NCBI RefSeq assembly: GCF_000719555.1
Contig: NZ_JOGX01000044.1
Location: forward strand, 38,806 to 102,805
Source of the DNA: Streptomyces sp. NRRL F-5727
GTDB taxonomy: Bacteria > Actinomycetota > Actinomycetes > Streptomycetales > Streptomycetaceae
DNA: 64,000 nucleotides
Direction: 5' to 3'
Positions 17,591-26,337 of this stretch are shown one piece after another (positions within the stretch are counted from its first letter, which is position 1; every line of letters starts with the position of its first letter). A program made the position numbers and the translations under genes. The notes beneath the pieces are model-generated. The model was not told where the DNA came from and made no database searches. It saw nothing but the letters and a program-made list of their open reading frames with translations.

Positions 17591-18454
17591 TCACTTGACG
17601 CTGCCGGCGGTCAGTCCGGCCTTCCAGTGGCGCTGGAGCGAGACGAAGGCGACGACGAGGGGGACGACGGCGAGCAGCGAGCCGGTGACGACGAGGGGGT
17701 AGTAGTCCGGTTCGGCGTGGGCGTTGCTGTTCCACGCGTAGAGGCCGAGGCTCAGCGGGAAGAGCTTCTGGTCCGAGAGCATCACCAGGGGGAGGAAGAA
17801 GTTGTTCCAGACGGCGGTGAACTGGAAGAGGAAGACGGTCACGAAGCCCGGCATGACCGTGCGCAGACCGATCGACCAGAAGACCCGCAGCTCGCCGGCG
17901 CCGTCGATCCGGGCGGCCTCCAGGGCCTCGTCGGGGACGTAGGCGGCGCACAGCACCCGGGAGAGGTAGACCCCGAAGGGGTTGACCAGGACCGGCAGGA
18001 GCACGGCGGCGTAGGTGTTGACGATGCCGATCTCGCTGGCGAGCAGGTACATCGGCAGCGCGAGCGCGGTGGTGGGGACGAGGACGCCGAGGAGGACGAG
18101 GCCGAAGAGCTTCTCCTTGCCCCGGAAGTCGTAGACGTGGAAGGCGTATCCGGCGGCGACGCTGATCAGCGCGCAGGCGGCGGCGCCGACGCCGGCGTAG
18201 AGGAGGCTGTTGAGGTACCAGCGGAAGTAGACGCCGTCGTTGTACTCGGCGAGCCGGGCGAGGTTGCCGCCGAGGTCGAAGCCCTCGAAGGAGAAGGCGT
18301 TCCCGGCGAGGAGGCCGCCGGCGTCCTTGGTGGCGGCGGTGACCAGCCAGACGAGCGGGAAGAGCATGTAGCAGGTGGCGAGCAGGAGGACGCCGTTGAC
18401 GGCGGTCTTCGACAGCCAGCGGGAGCGGGGGGCGCGGGAGGGGCGGGTGCTCAT
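17591..18454 (-). CDS. Carbohydrate ABC transporter permease (MalG-like)
   Basis: 287 residues with about six membrane helices. The EAA loop reads YVPDEALEAARIDGAGELRVFW, matching the MalG/LacG class that contacts the ATPase. It forms a heterodimer with the upstream permease; the ATG overlaps that gene's TGA (ATGA). The C-terminal HWKAGLTAGSVK is the typical end of this family. No ATP-binding subunit is encoded nearby; Streptomyces importers of this class share the MsiK ATPase, which is established for several sugars. Confidence 0.93.
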   Translation of the reverse strand: MSTRPSRAPRSRWLSKTAVNGVLLLATCYMLFPLVWLVTAATKDAGGLLAGNAFSFEGFDLGGNLARLAEYNDGVYFRWYLNSLLYAGVGAAACALISVAAGYAFHVYDFRGKEKLFGLVLLGVLVPTTALALPMYLLASEIGIVNTYAAVLLPVLVNPFGVYLSRVLCAAYVPDEALEAARIDGAGELRVFWSIGLRTVMPGFVTVFLFQFTAVWNNFFLPLVMLSDQKLFPLSLGLYAWNSNAHAEPDYYPLVVTGSLLAVVPLVVAFVSLQRHWKAGLTAGSVK

Positions 18455-19341
18455 GCGGCCTTCTCCTTCCGGTCCCGGGTGAGGCGGGTGACGGCGAAGG
18501 AGAGCAGCGCGGCCGTCAGGGCGAGCAGGATCGAGGCGGCCGCGGCCAGGCCGTAGTCGTTGCGGTCGAAGGCGGCGGAGTACGCGTACATGTTCGGCGT
18601 CCAGGTGGAGGTGACGGCGGAGCCCGTGCCCCTGCTGAGGATCAGCGGTTCGGTGAAGAGCTGGAGGGAGCCGATGACGGTGAAGAGGCCGACCATCGCC
18701 AGGGAGCCGCGGAGCAGCGGGATCTTGACGGCGAACGCGGTGCGCCAGGCGCCGGCCCCGTCGACCGTGGCGGCTTCGAGGACGGAGCGGTCGATGGCCT
18801 GGAGGGCGGCGTAGAAGATGATCAGGTTGTAGCCGAGCCACTCCCACAGGGCGATGTTGACGACGGACGGCAGGGCGCCCTCGGGGGAGAAGAAGTCGAA
18901 GCCGATCCCGCCCGCCTCCATCGCCTGGACGACCGGGCTGAGCTGGGGCGTGTAGAGGTAGACCCAGATCAGGGCGGCGATGATGCCGGGGACGGCGTGC
19001 GGCAGGAAGAGCGCGAGCTGGAAGAAGCGGCGGGCGCGGGCGAGGGCGGTGTCGAGGAGCAGGGCGAGGCCGAGGGCGCCGGCGAGCAGCAGCGGGAGGT
19101 AGAGCAGGCAGTAGCCGAGCAGCACGCCGAAGCCCTCGCGGAAGGCCCGGTCACCCAGTGCCGCGGCGTAGTTGCCGAGTCCGGTGAAGACGGTCTCGGA
19201 GCCGCCGAAGCCCAGTCCCGACTGCTTCTCGGTGAAGAGGCTGAGCCAGACCGCGTATCCGATCGGCACCACCAGCACCGCGGTGAAGAGCAGGAAGAAC
19301 GGGGTCAGCAGGAGTGCCGCGGCACGGGTGCGGGCCTTCAC
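18451..19341 (-). CDS. Carbohydrate ABC transporter permease (MalF-like)
   Basis: 296 residues, six predicted helices, start GTG 19341 four bases after the binding-protein stop. The EAA-type loop is AIDRSVLEAATVDGAGAWRTAF, and the N-terminal signature is LLLTPFFLLFTAVLVVPIGYAVWLS-like (MalF class). It pairs with the MalG-like protein downstream. Third-position bias and overlap with both neighbours make this an operon. Confidence 0.93.
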   Translation of the reverse strand: MKARTRAAALLLTPFFLLFTAVLVVPIGYAVWLSLFTEKQSGLGFGGSETVFTGLGNYAAALGDRAFREGFGVLLGYCLLYLPLLLAGALGLALLLDTALARARRFFQLALFLPHAVPGIIAALIWVYLYTPQLSPVVQAMEAGGIGFDFFSPEGALPSVVNIALWEWLGYNLIIFYAALQAIDRSVLEAATVDGAGAWRTAFAVKIPLLRGSLAMVGLFTVIGSLQLFTEPLILSRGTGSAVTSTWTPNMYAYSAAFDRNDYGLAAAASILLALTAALLSFAVTRLTRDRKEKAA

Positions 19342-19345
19342 GCGC

Positions 19346-20662
19346 TCAGCCCTCGACCTTCAGGCCGCGCTTGGTGAGCTCGGCGACGGTGGCGTCGTGG
19401 CCGGCCTTCACCGCGTCGGCGAGGGTGGGCCCGCCGGGGGCGACGGCGCCGAAGCGGTCCTTGATGGCGGTGTTGGTGGTGCCGGTGGTGGGGCCCCAGG
19501 ACCACTGCTCGGTGATGGAGGCGCCGGCGGCCTCGAAGAGGGCGTAGATGTCCTGGCCGCCGTAGAAGCTCGCGTCGAACGCCTTCTTGGCGGTGGGGCG
19601 CAGGGCGGTGGCGGCGGGGAAGGCGCTGGAGGTGCCGGAGGCGATGCGGGCCTTGACGCCCGCCTCGGTGGTGGCCATCCAGGTGGCGAACTCGACGGCG
19701 GCGGCCTTCTTGGTGCTGTTCTTCGGCACGGCGAAGGTGGAGCCGCCGAGCATGCCGGAGGCGGGCTTGCCGTCCCAGCTGGGCATGGGGGCGACGGCCC
19801 ACTTGCCGGCCTGTTCGGGGAGGGTGCCCTTGAGGACGCCGGCGCCCCAGGAGGCGCCGAGGTAGGCGAGGGTGGTGCCGTTCTTGAGGGAGCCGGTCCA
19901 CTCGGGGCTGAAGGAGGCGTTCTTGTGGACGAGGCCGGCGTCGAGGAGGCCCTGCCAGTAGGCGGTGACCTTGGCGGTGGCCGGGTCGGTGGTGTCGATC
20001 TTCCAGGTGTCGTTCTCGGCCTTGAACCACTGGGCGCCGGCCTGCCAGGCCATCGCCTCGAAGGTGGTGGGGTCGTCGGGGAAGAAGGTGGCGATACGGG
20101 CCTTGGCGTCGGCCTTCTTCACCTGCTCGGCGGCCTTCCGGAACGCGTCCCAGGTGGTGGGGACCTCGATCCCGTGCTTCGCGAAGAGGTCCTTGCGGTA
20201 GTAGAGGGCCTGCGGGGCGGCGTCGAAGGGGACGGCCCAGGTCTTGCCGCCGAGGGTGGTGAGCTCGACGGCCTGGGGCAGGAGGCCGGCCCGGGCGGAG
20301 TCGGGGAAGACGTCGCCGATCTCCTGGAGGGCGCCGGAGGAGACGAACTCGGGGAGCGAGGGGTACTCGATGGAGACGAGGTCGGGGGCGTTGCCGGCCT
20401 TCACGGCGTTGGAGATCTTGGCGTAGCCGCCGGCGTTGCCGGAGGGGATCTCCTCGAAGGTGACCTTGATGTCGGTGTGGGAGGCGTTGAAGGCGTCGAC
20501 GACGTCCTTCGAGCCCTTGGCCCATCCCCAGAAGGTGATCGTGACGGGCTTCCCGGCGGCGGAATCGGCGGCGTCACCGCCTCCGCCGCAGGCCGTGAGG
20601 ACGGCGAGGGCGGTGGCGGCGCCGGCTATGACGCGGGACGTTCTGCTCCGACTGAGACTCAC
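19346..20662 (-). CDS. Extracellular sugar-binding lipoprotein of an ABC importer
   Basis: 438 residues. Signal peptide with lipobox LTAC, mature N-terminus Gly-rich then KPVTITFWGWAKGS, typical of family 1 solute-binding proteins that bind oligosaccharides. Trp-rich pocket segments (WGWAKG, WQAGAQWFKAEN, TEQWSWGPTTGT) suggest stacking on sugar rings. It is the first gene of the operon; a candidate repressor operator lies 83 bases upstream of the start. Ligand unknown. Confidence 0.93.
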   Translation of the reverse strand: MSLSRSRTSRVIAGAATALAVLTACGGGGDAADSAAGKPVTITFWGWAKGSKDVVDAFNASHTDIKVTFEEIPSGNAGGYAKISNAVKAGNAPDLVSIEYPSLPEFVSSGALQEIGDVFPDSARAGLLPQAVELTTLGGKTWAVPFDAAPQALYYRKDLFAKHGIEVPTTWDAFRKAAEQVKKADAKARIATFFPDDPTTFEAMAWQAGAQWFKAENDTWKIDTTDPATAKVTAYWQGLLDAGLVHKNASFSPEWTGSLKNGTTLAYLGASWGAGVLKGTLPEQAGKWAVAPMPSWDGKPASGMLGGSTFAVPKNSTKKAAAVEFATWMATTEAGVKARIASGTSSAFPAATALRPTAKKAFDASFYGGQDIYALFEAAGASITEQWSWGPTTGTTNTAIKDRFGAVAPGGPTLADAVKAGHDATVAELTKRGLKVEG

Positions 20663-20744
20663 GGCACGGCTCCTGATCGGCGGCGTGGACGGGGTTGGCC
20701 GTGATCCTGGGACCGTTCCTGAACGAAGTCAAGAGCGAAAGATT

Positions 20745-20776
20745 GAATGATCGAAAAAAGATCAGATCGATCAGGG
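20745..20776. promoter_or_regulatory. Candidate operator upstream of the sugar ABC operon
   Basis: GAATGATCGAA (20745-20755), ten bases, then ATCGATCA (20766-20773). The left half is identical and the spacing equal to the perfect inverted repeat upstream of the regulator gene (21958-21989). The region is AT-rich (a run of six A) compared with surroundings. Binding by the adjacent DeoR/LacI-hybrid protein is inferred from this match. Confidence 0.72.
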
Positions 20777-20802
20777 AGTGCGCGGCAGGCGCCGGGGTGG
20801 GG

Positions 20803-21912
20803 TCAGAGGGGCGGCACCGGACGGGCGGCCCCGCAGGACGCCCGTACCCGCAGCCGGGGCAGCAGGCTCACGTGCCGGCTCGCCGCGTCCTCGTCCGCAC
20901 CCCCGGCCAGCCGCTCCACCAGCAGTTCCGTGGCGTGCCTGCCCACCTGCCGCTTGGGCGGGGCGACCGCCGTCAGCGGGATGTCGGCCAGCGCGGCGAC
21001 CTCGTCGTCGTACGCGATGAGGGCCAGGTCCTCCGGGACCCGCACGCCGAGCGGGGCGAGCCGCTGCACGATCTCGATCGCGTCCACGTCGTTGTGGACC
21101 AGGGCCGCGCTCGCGCGCCCCGAGCGGACCTCCTCGTACAGCGCCCGCACCGCCCGCTCGAACCCCTCCGGATCCGCCTCGGCCGGTACGGAGTCGATCA
21201 CCGGCCGGGGCTCCTCCCGGCCCAGCACGGTCAGCGCCTCCGCGTACCCGGCCCGCACCGCGAGCGCGGTCGGCGAGTCCCCGCGGGCCACGAGCAGCGG
21301 GGTCGCGTGGCCGAGCCCGATCAGGTGGCGCAGGGCCAGCAGCACGCCGTGGGCGTGGTCCGAGGCGACCCGGTCGAGCCCGTCGAGCGGACTGCCCGGC
21401 TCGGCCCGCCGCTCCAGGAGCACGGCCGGCACCGGCAGCTCCGCCAGCCAGTCGCCGTACGCGAGCCGGTCCTCCGGCCCCCGCCAGCCCGGCGCCACCA
21501 GCACCCCCTCGGCACCGGCCGCGAGCAGCCCCTCGGTGCGGGCCCGGTCCTCCTCCGGGCGGTAGTCCGAGATCCGCAGCACCAGCCGCGCGCCGGCCCG
21601 GGCGGCCGCCTCGTGCGCGCCCCGGATGACCTCGGCGAAGTAGTACGTGGCGGAGGGCGCGAGCAGGCCGAGCACCAGGCCCTCGCCGGCGCCGGGCCCG
21701 GTCCGCTGGTCGCCCGGCGCGGCGGGGCGCGGCCAGGAGACCTGGCCGTGCACCCGGTCGAGCAGGCCCCGCGAGGCCAGCGCCTCCGCGTCGCGGCGGG
21801 CGGTGACGGGGGAGACCCCCAGGAGGCCGGCCAGCTCGGCGACGCGGACCGTGCCGCGCTCGCGCACCAGGTCCAGCAGTCGGGCGTGTCGTTCGGCGGC
21901 ACTCTCGCGCAC
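20803..21912 (-). CDS. Transcriptional regulator: DeoR-type HTH fused to LacI-type sugar-binding domain
   Basis: 369 residues from GTG 21912, with GAGGGGG at good spacing. Residues 5-60 form a DeoR winged helix (RHARLLDLVRERGTVRVAEL and LLGVSPVTARRDAEAL). The rest is a periplasmic-binding-protein-like domain of LacI type (LVLGLLAPSATYYFAEVIRGA, SDHAHGVLLALRHLIGLGH, ALVHNDVDAIEIVQ, DLALIAYDDEVAALADIPLTAV). Fusion of these two is a known but minority architecture. It lies directly upstream of the ABC operon on the same strand, and matched inverted repeats precede both. Sugar-responsive repression of the importer and of itself is inferred. Confidence 0.9.
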   Translation of the reverse strand: MRESAAERHARLLDLVRERGTVRVAELAGLLGVSPVTARRDAEALASRGLLDRVHGQVSWPRPAAPGDQRTGPGAGEGLVLGLLAPSATYYFAEVIRGAHEAAARAGARLVLRISDYRPEEDRARTEGLLAAGAEGVLVAPGWRGPEDRLAYGDWLAELPVPAVLLERRAEPGSPLDGLDRVASDHAHGVLLALRHLIGLGHATPLLVARGDSPTALAVRAGYAEALTVLGREEPRPVIDSVPAEADPEGFERAVRALYEEVRSGRASAALVHNDVDAIEIVQRLAPLGVRVPEDLALIAYDDEVAALADIPLTAVAPPKRQVGRHATELLVERLAGGADEDAASRHVSLLPRLRVRASCGAARPVPPL

Positions 21913-21957
21913 GTGCGGTTCCCCCTCGCGGTGTCGTGGTTCCCCGACCTTAGACCA

Positions 21958-21989
21958 GAATGATCGAACGGCGGGGGTTTCGATCATTC
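21958..21989. promoter_or_regulatory. Perfect inverted repeat, candidate autoregulatory operator
   Basis: GAATGATCGAA-N10-TTCGATCATTC, with 11-base arms matching exactly, 46 bases upstream of the regulator start. A further GATTCGATCGA sits at 22007-22017. The same left half and spacing recur before the importer gene. Confidence 0.78.
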
Positions 21990-22025
21990 GCTCCGGAGCT
22001 CTTGACGATTCGATCGACGACGGGC

Positions 22026-22799
22026 CTACTGGGGGCCGTACTTGCGGCCCGCCTTCGACGACACCCCGCCGAGCAGCGCGCGCGGCGCCAGCTTCACCAC
22101 ACCCATCAGGGCCTTGTAGCGCGGGTCCGGGATCGACAGGGTCTTCCCCCGCGCCAGGTCCGACAGGGCCGCCGCCACCAGCTTGTCGGCGTCGAGCCAC
22201 ATCCAGCCGGGGATGTTGTCCGTCCCCATCCCGGCCCGCTCGTGGAACTCGGTGCGCACGAAGCCGGGGCAGAGCGCCATCAGCCGCACCCCGCTGCCCG
22301 CGAGGTCCCGCGCCGCGCCCTGGGTGAACTGCACGACCCACGCCTTCGAGGCCCCGTAGGTGCCGCGCGGCACGAAAGCCGCCACCGAGGCCACGTTCAC
22401 CACCCCGCCCCGCCCGCGGCCCTTCATCGCCGCGGCCGCGGCCGAGGTCAGCCGCAGCACCGCCTCGCAGTGCACGGTCAGCATCCGCAGCTCGTCGGCC
22501 ATCGACACGTCGAGGAACCGGCCCTTGTTGCCGAAGCCCGCGTTGTTCACCAGCAGGTCGACCGGGCGGCGCGGGTCGGAGAGCCGGGCCTCGACCGCGG
22601 CGATCCCCTCCTCGGAGGAGAGGTCGGCGGCGAGCACCTCGGCCTCCACGCCGTGCCGGTCGTGCAGCTCGGTCGCCTGCTCCCGAAGGCGCTTCAGGTC
22701 CCGCGCCACCAGGACGACGTCATGGCCGTCGGCCGCCAGCCGCCGCGCGAAGGCGGCTCCGATGCCGGCGGTGGCTCCCGTGATCAGTGCAGTGGTCAT
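22026..22799 (-). CDS. Short-chain dehydrogenase/reductase (classical SDR)
   Basis: 257 residues, NAD(P)-dependent. Cofactor motif TGATAGIG, structural NNAG, catalytic Ser in VNVASVAAF and YGASK with the Tyr and Lys. PGFVRTEF follows, as in acyl-type SDRs (SadH/DltE-like). The C-terminus ends in a basic Gly-rich segment. It lies between the sugar regulator and the MOSC gene on the same strand with separate spacing; substrate unknown. Confidence 0.9.
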   Translation of the reverse strand: MTTALITGATAGIGAAFARRLAADGHDVVLVARDLKRLREQATELHDRHGVEAEVLAADLSSEEGIAAVEARLSDPRRPVDLLVNNAGFGNKGRFLDVSMADELRMLTVHCEAVLRLTSAAAAAMKGRGRGGVVNVASVAAFVPRGTYGASKAWVVQFTQGAARDLAGSGVRLMALCPGFVRTEFHERAGMGTDNIPGWMWLDADKLVAAALSDLARGKTLSIPDPRYKALMGVVKLAPRALLGGVSSKAGRKYGPQ

Positions 22800-22907
22800 A
22801 CCGGAACCGTAGTGCCCGGAACCGACGCCCCGGCCCCTGTACCGCCCGGCCTCCGCGGCGGGCCCTGCCCCCTACGGCCCCCCGGCCCCCTCCGCACGGC
22901 CCCGGCC

Positions 22908-23594
22908 TCAGGAGCCGTACTTCTCGACGTGCTCGCGGGCCAGCGCGAGGAGTCCGGACTCCATCCACTCGGCGGCCACCAGCGTCTCCGCCAGCCGCTC
23001 CCGCTCGGTGGTCGCCGCCCGGTGCAGGAAGGCGACCGTGACCCCGTGGTCCGGCCGGTGCACCACCGTGACCGGGTCGCCGGCCCGCACCTCGCCCGGC
23101 TCGATCACCCGCAGCAGCGCCCCCGGCGCGCCGGCCTGGGTGAACCGCTTCACCCAGCCCCTGGGGTCGAACCCCTGCTCCTCCAGGTGCCCCTGGAAGG
23201 TGCGGCAGGGGATCCGGCCGCCGGTGACCTCGACGACCACGGACCCGCCGATCCGCCAGCGCTCGCCGATCAGCGCCCCGTTCACGTCCAGGCCGTCCGT
23301 CGTCAGGTTCTCCCCGAAGGAGCCGTTCGGCAGCTCCCGGCCCAGCTCCCGCTCCCACCGGTCCAGGTCCTCGCGGGCGAAGGCGTACACCGCCCGGTCG
23401 GTGCCGCCGTGGTAGCGCAGGTCGCACACGGCGTCCCCGGCGACTCCGCTCGCCCCGACCCCGTTGGGCCCCGGCGACTCGATCCGTACGGGGCCGTCGA
23501 CGGGGTGCTTGTCGATGCCCGTCCTCCCGGAGGCGGAGTCGGTGTAGGCGACGGGCTTCGCCCGGCCCGCGTTCACGCTCAGCAAGGTCGTCAT
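22908..23594 (-). CDS. MOSC domain protein (YiiM-like molybdenum cofactor enzyme)
   Basis: 228 residues from ATG 23594. The motifs of the MOSC/YiiM family are present: GDAVCDLRYHGGTDRAVYAF, ELPNGSFGENLTTDGLD, and RIPCRTFQGHLEE with the conserved Cys that ligates Mo in sulfurase-like members. YiiM-type proteins reduce N-hydroxylated compounds. It is divergent from the LysR gene across 94 bases, so that LysR protein may regulate it, which is inference. Confidence 0.88.
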   Translation of the reverse strand: MTTLLSVNAGRAKPVAYTDSASGRTGIDKHPVDGPVRIESPGPNGVGASGVAGDAVCDLRYHGGTDRAVYAFAREDLDRWERELGRELPNGSFGENLTTDGLDVNGALIGERWRIGGSVVVEVTGGRIPCRTFQGHLEEQGFDPRGWVKRFTQAGAPGALLRVIEPGEVRAGDPVTVVHRPDHGVTVAFLHRAATTERERLAETLVAAEWMESGLLALAREHVEKYGS

Positions 23595-23688
23595 GAGGGC
23601 AGCGTAGGCGCGCGCGGCCCCGCCCCCGGATCTCAAAGATTCGAGCGAAGATTCGCGCCCACATCCAAGCGTCGCTTATGCTCGACCC

Positions 23689-24588
23689 ATGATCGAGGCA
23701 CGCCATCTCCGCGTCCTGCGGGCCGTCGCCGCCACCGGCTCCTTCTCCGCCGCCGCGCGCGAACTCGGCTGCACCCAGCCCGCCGTCAGCCAGCAGATGA
23801 AGGCCCTGGAGACCTCGGCCGGCACCCCGCTGCTCATCCGGACCGGCCGCGAGATGCGCCTCACCCAGGCCGGCGAGGTCCTCGTCCGGCACGCCGCCGG
23901 CATCCTCGCCGGACTCACCGCCGCCGAGGAGGAGGTCGCCGCCATCGCCGGGCTGCGGGCCGGCCGGGTCCGCCTGGTCTCCTTCCCCAGCGGCAGCTCC
24001 ACCCTCGTCCCCACCGCGCTCGCCGCCCTGCGCGCCGCCCACCCCGGCACCCGGGTCTCCCTCGTCGAGGCCGAACCGCCGCGCTCCGTCGAGATGCTCC
24101 GCGAGGGCGACTGCGACATCGCCCTCGCCTTCCGGTACGGGTCCGGCCAGACCGCCGGCGAATGGGACGACCTGGTGGTCCGCCCGCTGCTCACCGACCG
24201 GCTCGTCGGCCTGGTCCCCGAGGCGCACCCGCTCGCCGGCGCGGGCTCCGTCTCCATCGCCGAGCTCGCCGGGGACTCCTGGATCGCCGGCTGTCCGCGG
24301 TGCCGCCGGCAGCTCGTCGACGTCTGTGAGGAGGCCGGCTTCGCCCCGCGCATCGACTTCGCCACCGACGACTACCCGGCCGTGGTGGGGCTGGTCGGCG
24401 CGGGGCTCGGCGTGGCCGTCCTGCCGGAGCTGGCCATCGAGTCCGTACGGCCCAAGGGGGCGCGGACCGTCGCGGTCGAGCCGGCCGTGGAGCGGGAGAT
24501 CGTGGCGCTGACCCTGCCGGACCTGGCCCAGGTTCCGGCGGTCGCGGCCACCCTCGACGAGCTGACCCGGGCCGCCACGCGCGCGTAG
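23689..24588 (+). CDS. LysR-family transcriptional regulator
   Basis: 299 residues. N-terminal winged helix HLRVLRAVAATGSFSAAARELGCTQPAVSQQMKALE, then a two-lobed effector domain (GRVRLVSFPSGSSTLVP, VEMLREGDCDIALAF, VVGLVGAGLGVAVLPELA). The effector domain contains a CPRC pair (around residue 203), which could sense redox but has not been shown to. The intergenic region shared with the MOSC gene holds two AGATTCG-type repeats (around 23637 and 23649), candidate LysR half-sites. Confidence 0.92.
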   Translation: MIEARHLRVLRAVAATGSFSAAARELGCTQPAVSQQMKALETSAGTPLLIRTGREMRLTQAGEVLVRHAAGILAGLTAAEEEVAAIAGLRAGRVRLVSFPSGSSTLVPTALAALRAAHPGTRVSLVEAEPPRSVEMLREGDCDIALAFRYGSGQTAGEWDDLVVRPLLTDRLVGLVPEAHPLAGAGSVSIAELAGDSWIAGCPRCRRQLVDVCEEAGFAPRIDFATDDYPAVVGLVGAGLGVAVLPELAIESVRPKGARTVAVEPAVEREIVALTLPDLAQVPAVAATLDELTRAATRA

Positions 24589-24681
24589 TCCGGGCCCGGG
24601 GCCACGCGCGCGTGGCGGCCGGGTCCACGGAGCCCTGGATCAGGGGCTCGGCGGGGCCTCAGTGTGCGAGGAAACGTTCCT

Positions 24682-25056
24682 TCACGCGTGTTCCACGGTC
24701 GATCGTCCGGCGGCCGACGCCGCCGTGGGCGCGGCCCGTCCGGCGATCGCCGTCGCCGGTGCCGCCGTGATCAGACGGTTGCGCGCGCGTCCCATGAGTT
24801 CTTCGCGTTCGTCCTCGGTGAGGCCGCCCCATACGCCGTAGGGCTCCCGCACGGCGAGTGCGTGTGCCGCGCACTCCGCGCGGACCGGGCACCGCATGCA
24901 GACCTCTTTCGCCGAGTTCTCACGCGCACTCCGTGCCGCGCCGCGCTCTCCCTCGGGGTGGAAGAACAGGGAGCTGTCGACCCCGCGGCAGGCCGCGAGC
25001 AGTTGCCAGTCCCACAGATCGGCGTTGGGTCCGGGAAGGCGGGAGAAATCTGCCAT
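24682..25056 (-). CDS. whiD: WhiB-family iron-sulfur developmental regulator WhiD
   Basis: 124 residues from ATG 25056, choosing the MADFSRLPGP start over an upstream GTG-initiated extension. The four Fe-S cysteines fall at C23, C53, C56 and C62, and the G-V/I-W-G-G turn is YGVWGG, followed by a basic C-terminus. WhiD binds a [4Fe-4S] cluster, contacts region 4 of the principal sigma factor, and is needed for late sporulation in S. coelicolor. It is divergent from bldM. Homology with M. tuberculosis WhiB3 plus the groEL1/sigD/guaB2 neighbours supports the assignment. Confidence 0.95.
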   Translation of the reverse strand: MADFSRLPGPNADLWDWQLLAACRGVDSSLFFHPEGERGAARSARENSAKEVCMRCPVRAECAAHALAVREPYGVWGGLTEDEREELMGRARNRLITAAPATAIAGRAAPTAASAAGRSTVEHA

Positions 25057-25334
25057 TGCGCTAGTCCCCTTGAAACCGTGTCGAAACGGGTTGGTGGGTG
25101 GGCGGGAAGTGGCTGTCACTCCGGGGTTCCTCGGGCCCCGGTCCGTCCGGATGTGTCCGACTACTGTCGAAGTAGATGTAAATATGACTCATTGCGAATC
25201 TAGCCACAGACACCGCGAAAAGGGAAGAAAACCCGCTAAATGGGGCATAGCTTCTGCTGTGTGGACGCAACGACCTGCGACGCTCTTCTCCGTGCACGGC
25301 CCCTCACAAGGAGTGCCGAAGGTCTCGTCCGACC
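25057..25334. promoter_or_regulatory. AT-rich whiD-bldM intergenic region
   Basis: This gap between the divergent genes holds the whiD promoter(s). Bases 25165-25270 are far poorer in GC than anything coding nearby (for instance TGTAAATATGACTCATTGCG), which fits a region controlled by developmental factors or bound by nucleoid proteins such as Lsr2. An ORF starting at ATG 25187 has no third-position bias and no ribosome-binding site, so I do not call it. Confidence 0.55.
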
Positions 25335-25362
25335 CGTAACTCTTTCGAGTGACCATCGTTGA
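25335..25362 (+). promoter_or_regulatory. Sigma-BldN promoter of bldM
   Basis: CGTAAC (25335-25340), 16 bases, CGTTGA (25357-25362) match the sigma-BldN consensus exactly. bldM is the established BldN target in S. coelicolor. The start codon lies about 130 bases downstream, leaving room for a second promoter. Confidence 0.88.
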
Positions 25363-25494
25363 GAGTGCGAGGCGGTTGAATGAACAGGCGATCGGGCAGG
25401 TGTCCGGGAGCGTCAACCGCACAGGTGACGATACGTACCAGCCCTGGAGGCCCAAGGTGACGCGCTTCAGCTGCGAGAGTCGCGGAGGTCAGTC

Positions 25495-26106
25495 ATGACG
25501 TCCGTTCTCGTCTGCGACGACTCCCCGCTTGCCCGAGAGGCGCTTCGCCGCGCGGTCGCGACCGTGCCAGGCGTGGAGCGCGTGACCACCGCGGCCAACG
25601 GCGAGGAAGTCCTCCGCCGCTGGGGTGCGGACCGCTCGGACCTCATCCTCATGGATGTGCGCATGCCCGGTCTCGGCGGTGTGGAGACCGTCCGCCGGCT
25701 GCTCTCCGCCGACCCCGGCGCCCGGATCATCATGCTCACCGTCGCCGAGGACCTCGACGGCGTCGCCCTCGCGGTCGCCGCCGGTGCCCGTGGCTACCTG
25801 CACAAGGACGCCTCGCGCGCCGAGCTGCGGGCCACCGTCACCCAGGCGCTCGCCGACCCGACCTGGCGGCTCGCCCCGCGCCGGCTCCGTTCGGCCGAGA
25901 TGGGCGCCGCCCCCACCCTCACCGCCCGCGAGATCCAGGTTCTCGAAGGCATGAGCCACGGCCGGTCCAACGCGGAGATCGGGCGCGAGCTCTTCCTCTC
26001 CGAGGACACCGTCAAGACCCACGCCCGACGCCTCTTCAAGAAGCTCGGCGCCTCCGACCGGGCGCACGCCGTCGCGCTCGGATTCCGCTGGGGCCTGGTC
26101 CGCTGA
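25495..26106 (+). CDS. bldM: Atypical response regulator BldM
   Basis: 203 residues. Receiver domain with C-D8-D9 acid pair, Asp54 in ILMDVRMPG, and Lys in YLHKDASR; LuxR-type HTH at the C-terminus (LTAREIQVLEGMSHGRSNAEIGREL). BldM controls aerial hyphae formation as a homodimer and late sporulation as a heterodimer with WhiI; phosphorylation of D54 is not required, as established. No kinase gene is adjacent, consistent with an orphan. ATG follows GGAGGTCAG. Transcription is driven by sigma-BldN. Confidence 0.96.
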   Translation: MTSVLVCDDSPLAREALRRAVATVPGVERVTTAANGEEVLRRWGADRSDLILMDVRMPGLGGVETVRRLLSADPGARIIMLTVAEDLDGVALAVAAGARGYLHKDASRAELRATVTQALADPTWRLAPRRLRSAEMGAAPTLTAREIQVLEGMSHGRSNAEIGRELFLSEDTVKTHARRLFKKLGASDRAHAVALGFRWGLVR

Positions 26107-26127
26107 ACCCGCGGACACACGCCTCCT

Positions 26128-26153
26128 CCCCGTCCGCCGAGCGGCGGACGGGG
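26128..26153. terminator. Terminator after bldM
   Basis: CCCCGTCCGCCG (26128-26139) pairs perfectly with 26142-26153 around AG; flanking GACACA/TGTGTC extends the fold. Confidence 0.8.
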
Positions 26154-26337
26154 CGGGCCTGTGTCGATTCCCCGCCCGATGCCGCATCCTTGAGGTGTGG
26201 AGTTCCTCGGGGACGAGTCGATCGAGCGGAAGGGGAGGGCGCCAGAGATGAATCCCGGCGCACCTGCTCATAACGCTTCGGTGCACAACTACGGACACGG
26301 TGCCACGGACGGACAGGCGTCAAGGCACCATGGAGCG

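Noticed and set aside
25187..25339. 50-residue ORF starting in the AT-rich whiD-bldM gap
   Set aside because: No Shine-Dalgarno, codons not GC3-biased, and it overlaps the sigma-BldN promoter.
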